Below, piece after piece: positions 24,680 through 33,590 of a stretch of 64,000 nucleotides of DNA. Origin of the DNA: Fundicoccus sp052116145. Lineage in GTDB: Bacteria > Bacillota > Bacilli > Lactobacillales > Aerococcaceae. Under the pieces are notes generated by a model. It did no database searches. It was not told where the DNA came from and saw nothing but the letters and a program-made list of their open reading frames with translations. Where the stretch lies: the NCBI RefSeq assembly GCF_052116145.1, contig NZ_JBQKLQ010000008.1:1-64000 (forward strand). The letters run 5' to 3'. The stretch's first letter is position 1. The number at the start of each line of letters is the position of its first letter. Made by a program: the position numbers and the translations under genes.

Positions 24680-26590
24680 TTATTTGTCGGAATCTTTCAA
24701 GAAGACATCACCTGTTGTAAGTGAAACGTCAATGTCTACTTGTTCAGTTGCTGAATTTAATAGACGTTGCATTTCAGTATGTGATTTACTTTTCACGATG
24801 TCTGATACGTTACTTAATCGGTGATGAATGTCTCCAAAGCTTACTTTACAGTCTGCTTCTAAATTCAATTGACTTGGAAGGGATATTTTAACATCGCCGT
24901 TCACGCCTTTAATTTTAATTTTGGAAGGTGTTGTATTACGTTTAGTAATAAAGTAGTCAGCGTTGACTGTGTTAGAAATAACGTTTCCTACATTGCCTGC
25001 CATTCTAAAATCACCATTTAAATTTTTCAAGCTAATGTCTGCGATATCACTTTCCTTAATCGTTACATCGCCGTTTAATAAATCGAGTTCTAATAATTGA
25101 GCTGTTGCATGTTTTAATTTAATATCGCCATTTTTATTCTCAACTAGTAAATCTTTTACATCGATGTGTTTAAACTTTAAGTCACCATTAACAGCTACTA
25201 CCTTTAATTCATTATAAAGGTGTTTAGGCAATTTAACCACACCATCTAATGAGATTTTCGCATGATTTACATGGAAAAACAACTGTTCTGGTGTATGAGA
25301 GATCGTACTTAACTCTATCAAGCGTTCGACCGAAACACTTGGATGATTGCCATGAAAACGAATCTCGCTCTCAATTATAATTGACTCTTCGTCATGGCCA
25401 ACAAATTCTAATGATCCATTCGTTACTTTGAAATCAAGCATTGTCAAATCACTGGCTGGGTAAACAAATGTGTGGGTTAGCGTTTGAGTTTTTACCCATG
25501 GGACATTGACTGATAGATTAACTTCCTTCATGTTGAAATTATTCATCATATCTTTAAACTGACCGCCCATTAATTTACCAAAACTTTTACCTTCTTTTAA
25601 AGCGTCTGAACTGATTTGGCTCGCTGCTTCAGATACTTTTTCTGATGCTGAATCAACGAAATGTTTCACTTGATCTTTATATCGGTTAATTTGCGACGCA
25701 TATAACTCTTCTTGTTCTTGCTTGGTGTCGTGTAATTCTGTCTTAATCGACTCAATCTTCACTTCTAATTCACGAACTTTTACTTCCAAACGGTTTTGTT
25801 GCTCAGCCATTTCTTCAGTTAATTCATCTAGTTCAGCAAAAATTTCAATTTCACGTAAACGTTGTTTAGCAATTGTTAAGGCTTCTTCTTTTTTCTGAAG
25901 CGTGTCATTTAAGACATCAATCTTAGCCGATAATTCACCCGATTTTTCAGCGACCTTAGCCACTCGTTCTTCTTCGTCAAGTGTTTCACCTTCTAACAAT
26001 TCTAATTCCTGTTCAGTTGCTTCTATTTCTAATTCTGCGTCTTCTAATTCTTGTTCTAACGCTTCATAGCGTAACTCATCTAAGCCTGGAACATCCATGT
26101 CAATTTGGATTTCACGAATTCGTTCTTGCGTTTCAGCAAGTTGATTTTTCAATGCTTGGAGACGTTCTGCTGCTTTGACAACATCCGAAGCGTTCTCGCG
26201 CACTGCTTCCTCAACTTCAGTTTGAGCTTGGCGATATTCTTCACTGTAATCTGTTTCGCTTGATTCAGTTTCCTGAGTTGACCCAGTCTCTTTTACATCG
26301 TTTGTCACTTTAGATACATAATCCGTTACATTACGTGCGACATTTAAACTTTGATCGACAACTTCCGAAATAATTGAAGAAAACTGTTTACCATAATTAA
26401 CTTTTGTTTGGCGTTCGTTTGCTTCAGTTTTTTCAGTCGTGTCTGTCGTTTTTTCTGCTTCAACCACTTTGCTTGTTTCGGTTTCTGGAGTGGGACTTGA
26501 TGTCTGACCAGCTTCTAATAATCTCAATGCCTCGTCCATCGTAATAATATTCTGACGAACTAGTTCAATAATACGTTCTTTCTCATTCAT
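24680..26590 (-). CDS. liaX: LiaX-like envelope stress protein (coiled coil + DUF4097 beta domain)
   Basis: 636 residues. Residues 1-32 are the short helical domain seen at the start of YvlB/LiaX-type proteins (NEKERIIELVRQ...DEALRLLEAG). A Thr/Glu-rich linker follows, then a long Glu/Gln-rich coiled coil (about 115-325), and from about 360 to the end a DUF4097 beta-strand domain with repeated NGD motifs (VNGDLKF, KNGDIKL, LNGDVTI, LNGDFRM, VNGDVKI). There is no signal peptide. In Enterococcus, LiaX N-terminal part acts as a surface sensor of antimicrobial peptides and the C-terminal part restrains LiaFSR output. It is somewhat longer than I recall for enterococcal LiaX, mainly through the coiled coil. 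AAGGAGG precedes ATG 26590. Confidence 0.8.
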   Translation of the reverse strand: MNEKERIIELVRQNIITMDEALRLLEAGQTSSPTPETETSKVVEAEKTTDTTEKTEANERQTKVNYGKQFSSIISEVVDQSLNVARNVTDYVSKVTNDVKETGSTQETESSETDYSEEYRQAQTEVEEAVRENASDVVKAAERLQALKNQLAETQERIREIQIDMDVPGLDELRYEALEQELEDAELEIEATEQELELLEGETLDEEERVAKVAEKSGELSAKIDVLNDTLQKKEEALTIAKQRLREIEIFAELDELTEEMAEQQNRLEVKVRELEVKIESIKTELHDTKQEQEELYASQINRYKDQVKHFVDSASEKVSEAASQISSDALKEGKSFGKLMGGQFKDMMNNFNMKEVNLSVNVPWVKTQTLTHTFVYPASDLTMLDFKVTNGSLEFVGHDEESIIIESEIRFHGNHPSVSVERLIELSTISHTPEQLFFHVNHAKISLDGVVKLPKHLYNELKVVAVNGDLKFKHIDVKDLLVENKNGDIKLKHATAQLLELDLLNGDVTIKESDIADISLKNLNGDFRMAGNVGNVISNTVNADYFITKRNTTPSKIKIKGVNGDVKISLPSQLNLEADCKVSFGDIHHRLSNVSDIVKSKSHTEMQRLLNSATEQVDIDVSLTTGDVFLKDSDK

Positions 26591-26659
26591 ACGAAATGCC
26601 TCCTTAAATTTTCCAGTGCTATTTGGTTAGTTTCTATATATCTTCCGTCTACAATACCT

Positions 26660-26688
26660 ATTATGCCAAGAATGTCGCCACATGACAT
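26660..26688 (-). promoter_or_regulatory. liaX promoter with inverted repeat
   Basis: Minus strand ATGTCA (26683-26688), 17-bp spacer, CATAAT (26660-26665). An inverted repeat ATGTC-N7-GACAT (26672-26688) overlaps the -35 and spacer and could bind the regulator of this operon (a LiaR-type protein would be expected). Both elements are imperfect. Confidence 0.4.
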
Positions 26689-26841
26689 AGGACTAGAGGC
26701 CGATATTTATGCAAATACTACTAAAGACTGATAGGATATACTGTTGATTTATTTTTAGGCGATTGTTACGGTCAAAGAAGAGTGAAATTAACATCATGAG
26801 TCGAAAATTCAGGCGATACATTACAGCCCTACCCACCATTC

Positions 26842-26878
26842 AAAAAAAAAAAAGAGAACCGCACAATGTGCAGCTCTC
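26842..26878 (-). terminator. Terminator after uvrA
   Basis: A 12-bp stem (26854-26865 with 26867-26878, including G-U pairs) followed on the minus strand by eleven or more T; about 12 nt after the uvrA stop. Confidence 0.85.
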
Positions 26879-26889
26879 AAACTAAGGAA

Positions 26890-29718
26890 CTATTTTGCCT
26901 TCTTTAAAATGTCTTTTAAGTATTGTCCAGTATAACTGCCACTGACTTCGGCTACTTCCTCAGGTGTACCAGTCGCAATGATTTCACCACCATTGACACC
27001 ACCTTCGGGACCTAAGTCAATGACATAGTCAGCAATTTTAATGACATCTAGATTGTGTTCAATGATGACAATCGTATTCCCCGCTTCAACCAAGCGATTA
27101 ATCACTTTGATTAAACGACGGATATCATGATGATGAAGTCCTGTCGTCGGTTCATCGAGGATATAGAATGTATTACCTGTTGACACTCGCTGAAGTTCAG
27201 CGGCCAGTTTCATACGTTGCGCCTCACCACCAGATAAAGTCGTGGCTGATTGTCCCAAACGAATATAGCCTAGGCCGACGTCAATCAGAGTTTGAAGCTT
27301 TCTCGCAATTTTAGGATGAGCAGAGAAATACTCTACCCCTTCATCAATTGTCATATTTAAAACATCTGAAATGTTTTTGCCTCTGTATTTAATCTCCAAT
27401 GTTTCGGAGTTATAGCGAGCACCGCCACACACTTCACACGGAACATAAACGTCTGGTAAGAAGTGCATCTCAATCTTATTAATTCCGCCACCCTGACAGG
27501 CTTCACAGCGACCGCCTTTGACGTTAAAACTGAAGCGTCCTTTGCTATAGCCTCTTAGTTTGGCTTCGTTAGTCATCGCAAACAACGCACGAATATCATC
27601 AAAAACACTCGTGTAAGTCGCTGGGTTACTTCGTGGGGTTCGTCCAATCGGTGATTGATCGATATCGATAACTTTCTCTATACTTTCATAACCTGAGATT
27701 GAATCAAATTTACCCGGTCTTTCTTTCGTGCTTGTCGTTAACTTCGTCAAAGCAACTTTTGCGATACGGTTAACTAACGTACTTTTACCAGAACCCGATA
27801 CACCGGTGACACACGTCAAACGCCCAATTGGAAATTCAACATCAACGTCTTTCAAGTTGTTCTCGCTCGCGCCAGTAATTTTGACCCAGCCATGGTCTTC
27901 TACACGACGTTCGGTTGGTAATGGAATCTTCTCCACACCTGATAGATACTTGCCGGTTAAAGAGGCTGGATTTTTCATGACCTCTTCCGGTGTTCCTTGA
28001 GCGACGATTTCGCCACCTTTTTCTCCGGCTCCAGGCCCAATATCTATTAGGTAATCGGCAGCTAGCATCGTTTCTTCATCGTGTTCCACAACAATTAAAG
28101 TATTACCTAAATCACGCATTGTTTGCAAAGAATCAATTAAACGCGCATTATCTCTTTGATGAAGACCAATTGACGGTTCATCAAGAATATACATTACCCC
28201 ACTCAATTGCGAGCCAATTTGCGTCGCCAAACGAATTCGTTGCGCCTCTCCACCCGAAAGTGAGCCCGCGATACGATTCATCGTCAAATAATCTAGACCA
28301 ACATTCTCTAAGAATGACAAACGGTCCCTGATTTCTTTAATGATTGGTTCCGAAATAATCGATTGACTCGTTGTAAAAGTCATTTCTGCAAAATAGTCTA
28401 ACGCATCACCGATCGATAATTCTGATACTTCCGCAATATTCTTTTCTCCAACCCTAACTGATAAGGCTGAGTCATTCAGACGTTGCCCATGACATGTTGG
28501 ACACTCCAACTCAAACATATATTGACGCATGACATCGCGCGTGAAGTCCGACGACGTGTCATTATAACGTCGTTCAACGTTGTTAAATATTCCTTCAAAC
28601 ACATGGTCAACAGTTCTTTGTGCACCTGACATTTGTTTATAAGTGAATTTAAAGTTAGCCGTTGGAGAACCATATTTAAGGAGTTCTTGTGTTTCTGTCG
28701 GCAAGTCCTTATAAGGAACATCCATTGGAATGTTACGACTTTTAGCAAATTGCTCTAACATTGACGGATAATAATTTGAGCTAATCGACTGCCATGGTAC
28801 AAATGCGCCTTCTTCTAATGTTAAATTCTCATCAGGAATCACTAATTCTGGATCGACTGTTAAACGTGAGCCGATACCATCACAACTCGCACACGCACCA
28901 AAAGGCGCATTAAACGAAAAGAGGCGCGGCTCTAACTGATCTACAGAAAAGTCACAGAAAGGACAAGCATAATGTTCATTGAAATAAAGCGGTTCTTCTC
29001 CCATCACATCAATCACAAGATAACCATCTGAGAATCTTAGTGCTTGTTCAACCGAGTCATATAAACGTGAGCGAATGCCTTCCTTCATAACTAAACGGTC
29101 GACTACCACTTCAATCGTATGCTTTTTATTTTTGGATAATTCTGGCACTTCACTCACATCATAGATTTCGCCATCGACACGTACGCGCACAAAACCGTTT
29201 TTGTTAATCTGTTCCAACAATTTTTTATGCTGTCCTCTTTGATTACGAACGGCTGGTGTCATGATTTGGATACGTGTTTTATCGGGTAATTCAAGAATTC
29301 GATCAACCATTTGTTCAGCAGATTGTCGCTCGATTGGGATATGATGCGTTGGACAATAAGGCACACCAACTCGTGCATATAATAACCTTAAATAATCATT
29401 GATTTCGGTCGCAGTTCCGACAGTCGAGCGTGGGTTATGACTCGTCGTTTTCTGATCAATAGATATTGCTGGACTTAACCCTTCGATTGAGTCCACATCT
29501 GGTTTATCCATTTGCCCTAAAAACTGGCGTGCATAAGCGGATAAACTCTCAACATAGCGTCTTTGCCCTTCCGCATACAGCGTATCAAAGGCTAAAGAAC
29601 TTTTCCCCGAACCAGATAGTCCTGTCATAACGACTAATTGATCTCGAGGAATTTCTACATCGATGTTTTTTAAGTTGTGTGAGCGTGCACCACGCACGAT
29701 TATTTTATCTTTTGCCAT
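26890..29718 (-). CDS. uvrA: Excinuclease ABC subunit A
   Basis: DNA-damage recognition ATPase of nucleotide excision repair. 942 residues from ATG 29718, giving the standard start AKDKIIVRGARSHNLKNID. It has two ABC ATPase units: Walker A GLSGSGKSS near residues 33-41 and GVSGSGKST in the second half. Signatures SGGEAQRIRLA and SGGEAQRMKLA, and zinc-binding CxxC pairs including CEACQGGG and CEVCGG, are also present. The frame can extend 10 codons upstream to a TTG, but the conserved start is preferred; its ribosome-binding site is weak. uvrB is not adjacent, unlike in many Firmicutes. Transcribed alone, with its own terminator. Confidence 0.95.
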   Translation of the reverse strand: MAKDKIIVRGARSHNLKNIDVEIPRDQLVVMTGLSGSGKSSLAFDTLYAEGQRRYVESLSAYARQFLGQMDKPDVDSIEGLSPAISIDQKTTSHNPRSTVGTATEINDYLRLLYARVGVPYCPTHHIPIERQSAEQMVDRILELPDKTRIQIMTPAVRNQRGQHKKLLEQINKNGFVRVRVDGEIYDVSEVPELSKNKKHTIEVVVDRLVMKEGIRSRLYDSVEQALRFSDGYLVIDVMGEEPLYFNEHYACPFCDFSVDQLEPRLFSFNAPFGACASCDGIGSRLTVDPELVIPDENLTLEEGAFVPWQSISSNYYPSMLEQFAKSRNIPMDVPYKDLPTETQELLKYGSPTANFKFTYKQMSGAQRTVDHVFEGIFNNVERRYNDTSSDFTRDVMRQYMFELECPTCHGQRLNDSALSVRVGEKNIAEVSELSIGDALDYFAEMTFTTSQSIISEPIIKEIRDRLSFLENVGLDYLTMNRIAGSLSGGEAQRIRLATQIGSQLSGVMYILDEPSIGLHQRDNARLIDSLQTMRDLGNTLIVVEHDEETMLAADYLIDIGPGAGEKGGEIVAQGTPEEVMKNPASLTGKYLSGVEKIPLPTERRVEDHGWVKITGASENNLKDVDVEFPIGRLTCVTGVSGSGKSTLVNRIAKVALTKLTTSTKERPGKFDSISGYESIEKVIDIDQSPIGRTPRSNPATYTSVFDDIRALFAMTNEAKLRGYSKGRFSFNVKGGRCEACQGGGINKIEMHFLPDVYVPCEVCGGARYNSETLEIKYRGKNISDVLNMTIDEGVEYFSAHPKIARKLQTLIDVGLGYIRLGQSATTLSGGEAQRMKLAAELQRVSTGNTFYILDEPTTGLHHHDIRRLIKVINRLVEAGNTIVIIEHNLDVIKIADYVIDLGPEGGVNGGEIIATGTPEEVAEVSGSYTGQYLKDILKKAK

Positions 29719-29913
29719 CTCGAAGTGTCCCCATTTCATCTTTTTCAAATTTACTATGTTATTATATCACAACTTCTCTGCTAAAACAGAATGTATGTTC
29801 GCATTTATTAAAAAATTATCCTTTTGACTATCTATATTAATATTAGTACAAATCTCGTTTTATACCAAATAATCTGCTAGCTCTTTGTCCAGAATAATTT
29901 TTTCAATCTTTTC

Positions 29914-29950
29914 TAAAAAAATACGCCCCGCACAAAGGCGGTAGCGTATT
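29914..29950 (-). terminator. Terminator after pstS
   Basis: AATACGCCCCGC and GCGGTAGCGTATT form a stem with a small internal loop (29920-29931 with 29938-29950), followed on the minus strand by seven T. Confidence 0.85.
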
Positions 29951-29975
29951 AGGAGTTTTTAATCTTCAGTTTAAA

Positions 29976-30908
29976 TTATTGAGCGACTTCTTCCCACTCA
30001 GTTACTTCACCTAAGAAGATTTGTTTAACGTGGTCTAATGAAATATCAGATAATGGGTTTTCAGGGTGAACAATTACTGCGATACCATCGATAGCAACAG
30101 CATCGTAGTTTAACGCTTCTTTTTCATCATCAGATAAATCACGAGAAGCCATACCTAATTCAGCTGTTCCGTTCATTGCTGCTTCCATACCTGCAGAAGA
30201 ACCGTTTGATGTAATATTAATTGTTACACCTTCGTTTAATTCTGAGTAAGCTTCAGCTAATTTCTCCATGATTGGGCTCACTGATGTTGATCCAACGACT
30301 TCGATTGTTCCTTCTAAACCTGCTGCTTCATAAGAAGGTAATTCTACAGCTTCTTCTGTTGACTCTTCGTCTGCTGCTTCTTCGGTTGACTCTTCAGTAG
30401 CTTCTTCTTCTCCAGCTGAACGAGTAACTTGTACGTAACCTTCTTCTTCAACGATCGCTTGTCCTTGTGCAGAGTATACGAAGTCCAAGAAATCTACTGC
30501 AACTTCAGATAATTCAGCATCTTTAGTCCAAGCAACGTTAAATGGACGAGCAATTGGGTAAGAACCATTTGTAACGTTTTCCGATGACACTTCAACACCG
30601 TCAACCGCTAAACCTTTAACTTCATCACCTAATGATCCTAATGAAATATAACCGATTGATTGAACATCACCTGCAACAGTTTGCATAACACCGTTTGTAG
30701 AGTTTTGGATAACTGCGTCTAATGTAGTCATGTCATTATCGTCTTCGTCAACTACACCAACGATTTCAACGAATGCGCCACGAGTTCCTGAACCGTCTTC
30801 ACGTGAAACTACACCGATATATCCTTCTTGTGCTAAAACTGGTGTTACCGCAGAAAATGCTAATCCTGCAACTGCTAATAATGGTAAAGCCTTTAATGAT
30901 TTTTTCAT
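29976..30908 (-). CDS. pstS: Phosphate-binding protein PstS, circularly ordered, without lipobox
   Basis: Captures phosphate for the Pst importer. 310 residues from ATG 30908 (AGGAG 9 nt upstream). Residues 1-27 are a signal peptide ending in Leu-Ala before Gln; there is no lipobox cysteine. The two halves are permuted relative to E. coli PstS. The segment normally C-terminal (SREDGSGTRGAF to the GQAIVEEEGYVQV end) comes first. A Glu-rich linker of about 25 residues follows, and then the segment normally N-terminal (GSTSVSPIMEKLAEAY, TSNGSSAGMEAAMNG, IDGIAVIVHPENP). I recall the same order in streptococcal PstS, so it is a family form, not damage. Separate transcription unit behind phoU, with its own PhoP-box promoter. 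Confidence 0.92.
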   Translation of the reverse strand: MKKSLKALPLLAVAGLAFSAVTPVLAQEGYIGVVSREDGSGTRGAFVEIVGVVDEDDNDMTTLDAVIQNSTNGVMQTVAGDVQSIGYISLGSLGDEVKGLAVDGVEVSSENVTNGSYPIARPFNVAWTKDAELSEVAVDFLDFVYSAQGQAIVEEEGYVQVTRSAGEEEATEESTEEAADEESTEEAVELPSYEAAGLEGTIEVVGSTSVSPIMEKLAEAYSELNEGVTINITSNGSSAGMEAAMNGTAELGMASRDLSDDEKEALNYDAVAIDGIAVIVHPENPLSDISLDHVKQIFLGEVTEWEEVAQ

Positions 30909-30999
30909 TAAGTACATCTCCTTTAAATTTGAAATTCTTATTGACTCTCGACAACTAAATCAATCGTCTAATAAGTAATCACTTATCAGTACACCTTGT

Positions 31000-31053
31000 A
31001 TTATAGCGAGGGAATATAAATTCGGTGTAAATGTTATGTAAATTTTGTGTAAA
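31000..31053 (-). promoter_or_regulatory. PhoP-box promoter of pstS
   Basis: Minus strand: three TTTACA and one TTTATA repeat with exact 11-nt spacing (31048-31053, 31037-31042, 31026-31031, 31015-31020). A TATAAT -10 at 31000-31005 starts 9 nt after the last repeat. Direct TT(A/T)(A/T)(C/T)A repeats every 11 bp are the known PhoP binding pattern, so pstS should be induced by phosphate limitation. Confidence 0.88.
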
Positions 31054-31200
31054 GCTCAATTAACGTTGCATTATAAGGAACAAGCTTTATTTCCAAAGGA
31101 AATGATGGTGCTAAGAGGAGCGATTTTATATTTACAAATAGTGTTGACTATCCATAACGCCAGAGTAATCCCAACTTAAGAAGTCATTCTTCTTTATGCC

Positions 31201-31242
31201 ATAAAGAAACCGCCTAACGTCGAATGACGCCAGGCGGTTTCT
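31201..31242 (-). terminator. Terminator after phoU
   Basis: Perfect 11-bp stem AGAAACCGCCT / AGGCGGTTTCT (31205-31215 with 31232-31242), followed on the minus strand by TTTA. It separates pstCAB-phoU from pstS. Confidence 0.85.
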
Positions 31243-31262
31243 AAAGTGATTGCTTATACCCA

Positions 31263-31922
31263 CTATTTATTTAATTCGATAATCTCGCCCGTATTCAAGT
31301 AAACGATACGTTCACAAATATTTGTTACGTAGTCACCAATACGTTCTAAACTGTTTCCAATATTAATGTAGCTGATTCCACTTGGCACCATCTCTGTGTT
31401 CTTCTGCATGCGTCTAGCACTCTCGTTGTAAATTTCTTTCAAACCAGCATCAACCACTTCATCAAGCATCGCAACTTTTCTAGCGGTTGCTGCATCACGA
31501 TTAACAAATGCATCCATCGCATCTGAAATCATTGTTTGGGCTGTTTCTGCCATTCTATTCACGACATCGTTTAATTGATCGACTTGTTGTTCCGTTTCTT
31601 GACGGCGAATTACTGCACGACCAATAGAAACCGCATGATCAGCTATTCGTTCAATATCGAGACTCGCTGTTAAAACTGTAAAGACTAAACGTAAATCTGA
31701 AGCAACTGGTTGTTGCAAGGCAATAATACGAAAAGCTTCTTTTTCAATTTCAACGGTCAACGCATTGATTCTTAAATCATCCGCAAATAATTCCTTTGCC
31801 AATTCTTTATCACTGGTGTTGTGAGCTTTAATCGCTTTATGAACTGACTCATTTGCTGCAATACCTAATTTTGTTAAATGGACGAATAAAGATTTTAATT
31901 CTTCTTCAAACACTTTTCTCAA
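31263..31922 (-). CDS. phoU: Phosphate uptake regulator PhoU
   Basis: 219-residue all-helical protein with two PhoU three-helix bundles, each with the E/D-rich metal-binding motifs (EIEKEAFRI-like and the ERIADHAVSIGR / ERIGDYVTNICE pair). It links the Pst transporter to PhoR signalling and shuts the regulon when phosphate is ample. TTG 31922 is preceded by GGAGGG. Lies 32 nt after pstB and ends pstCAB-phoU. Confidence 0.93.
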   Translation of the reverse strand: MRKVFEEELKSLFVHLTKLGIAANESVHKAIKAHNTSDKELAKELFADDLRINALTVEIEKEAFRIIALQQPVASDLRLVFTVLTASLDIERIADHAVSIGRAVIRRQETEQQVDQLNDVVNRMAETAQTMISDAMDAFVNRDAATARKVAMLDEVVDAGLKEIYNESARRMQKNTEMVPSGISYINIGNSLERIGDYVTNICERIVYLNTGEIIELNK

Positions 31923-31954
31923 AATTAACCCTCCTAATTTAGCTATTAAATAGT

Positions 31955-32770
31955 TTAACCGAAACGACCTGAAATATAATCATTAGTTCTTTGATCCTTT
32001 GGGTTACTGAAAATAGATTCAGTATCGTTAAATTCTATCACTTCTCCATTCAAGAAGAAAGCGGTTTTATCCGAAATTCGTGCGGCTTGTTGCATATTAT
32101 GAGTAACAATTACAACAGTATATTTCTCTTTTAGTTCATCAATTAAGTCTTCAACCTTGTTAGTCGAAATTGGGTCTAGTGCCGAAGTCGGTTCATCCAT
32201 TAATAACACTTCTGGATCATTAGCAATTGCACGTGCAATACAAATACGTTGTTGTTGCCCTCCAGAAATGTCCGTTGCTTTACGGTGGAGTTTGTCTTTC
32301 ACTTCATCCCAGATAGCAGCTCCGCGAAGGCTCTCTTCAACAATTTGGTCTAACTGTGCAGAATCTTTTACCCCATGAGTACGCGGTCCGTAAGCAATAT
32401 TATCATAAATACTCTTAGGAAATGGGTTAGGGTGTTGGAAAACCATTCCGACGCGTTTTCTTAGTTCATTGACATCATAATTTTTTTGATGAATATCTTG
32501 ACCATCTAAAGAAATTAAGCCTTGATGTTTAGCATAAGGTACTAAATCTTGCATTCTATTCAATGTTTTGATAAAGGTTGATTTACCACATCCTGAAGGT
32601 CCAATAAAAGCTGTTACGAGATTTTCTTCAATATCCATATTGATGTTTTTCAACGCATGAAAATCACCATAGTAAAAATCAAGATCACTAATTTTAAATT
32701 TAACTTTTCCAGCACCATTCGTAGCGTTCGCATCTTTTGCTTTTAATGTCACAGACATATTATTCGCCAT
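31955..32770 (-). CDS. pstB: Phosphate ABC transporter ATP-binding protein PstB
   Basis: ATPase of the phosphate importer, 271 residues. Walker A GPSGCGKST at about 57-65, signature SGGQQQRICIARA and Walker B VLLMDEPTSALD in the middle, switch histidine in VTHNMQQAARISD. A polar N-terminal extension of about 25 residues precedes the ABC domain. GGAGG precedes ATG 32770, 1 nt after pstA. Confidence 0.94.
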   Translation of the reverse strand: MANNMSVTLKAKDANATNGAGKVKFKISDLDFYYGDFHALKNINMDIEENLVTAFIGPSGCGKSTFIKTLNRMQDLVPYAKHQGLISLDGQDIHQKNYDVNELRKRVGMVFQHPNPFPKSIYDNIAYGPRTHGVKDSAQLDQIVEESLRGAAIWDEVKDKLHRKATDISGGQQQRICIARAIANDPEVLLMDEPTSALDPISTNKVEDLIDELKEKYTVVIVTHNMQQAARISDKTAFFLNGEVIEFNDTESIFSNPKDQRTNDYISGRFG

Positions 32771-32771
32771 A

Positions 32772-33590
32772 TTATTTTCCTCCTGAACCTATTTTTTTAC
32801 CGATAAGCGTTGATAAGCCATTAATAATTAACACGATGACAATCAATACAGTCGCAGTTGCGTAAGCTTCATTCACGTGAAAGCCTTCGTTTGATAAAAC
32901 ATACATATGAACCGCTAACGTACGTCCAGATGACGTTAAGCCATTGATCATACCACTTGAAGATCCCATCGTATAAAGCAAGGCAGCCGATTCACCAACG
33001 ATACGGCCAATTGCTAGAATAATACCAGAGATAATACCCGGCATTGCGACTGGTAAAACGACTGTAAAAATGGTTCTTAACTGACCGGCACCTAGTGCTA
33101 AACTCCCCATTCTTAATGAGTTATCTACTGAAAGTAAAGCTTCTTCAGTTGATGAAATAATCACAGGTAAAATCATAATTGTGAGCGTAAGAATCCCTGC
33201 AATATGCGAATACCCCATATCCATTTGAATGACAAAGAATAACATCCCGAATAACCCAAATACGATAGACGGAACAGCTGCTAGCGTATCCGTTGCTAAA
33301 CGAATCACTTTAAGAAAACGACTGCCACGGTTAGCATACTCGACTAAATAAAAGGCAGTAAACACACCAATTGGTGCTGCAAATAACAATGAGAGTCCAA
33401 TCATTATTAATGTCGAAATAATCGCTGGCATCATTGAAACGTTGTTAGAGGTATACTTCCATTCAAATAATCCCCAATTCATTGCTGGAATACCATTCCA
33501 TAATATAAACAGAATAATATAAGCGAGCGTGCCAAGCGTAAACAAAGCGGCTGCCCAAACAAGAAACTTAGTTAAATTAAATTTTCCCAT
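32772..33590 (-). CDS. pstA: Phosphate ABC transporter permease PstA
   Basis: 272-residue permease with six membrane helices and the binding-protein-dependent transport domain; the EAA-like loop ALGAGQLRTIFTVVLP is near residues 164-179. Its start overlaps the pstC stop (TAATG), and pstB follows immediately. Confidence 0.92.
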   Translation of the reverse strand: MGKFNLTKFLVWAAALFTLGTLAYIILFILWNGIPAMNWGLFEWKYTSNNVSMMPAIISTLIMIGLSLLFAAPIGVFTAFYLVEYANRGSRFLKVIRLATDTLAAVPSIVFGLFGMLFFVIQMDMGYSHIAGILTLTIMILPVIISSTEEALLSVDNSLRMGSLALGAGQLRTIFTVVLPVAMPGIISGIILAIGRIVGESAALLYTMGSSSGMINGLTSSGRTLAVHMYVLSNEGFHVNEAYATATVLIVIVLIINGLSTLIGKKIGSGGK

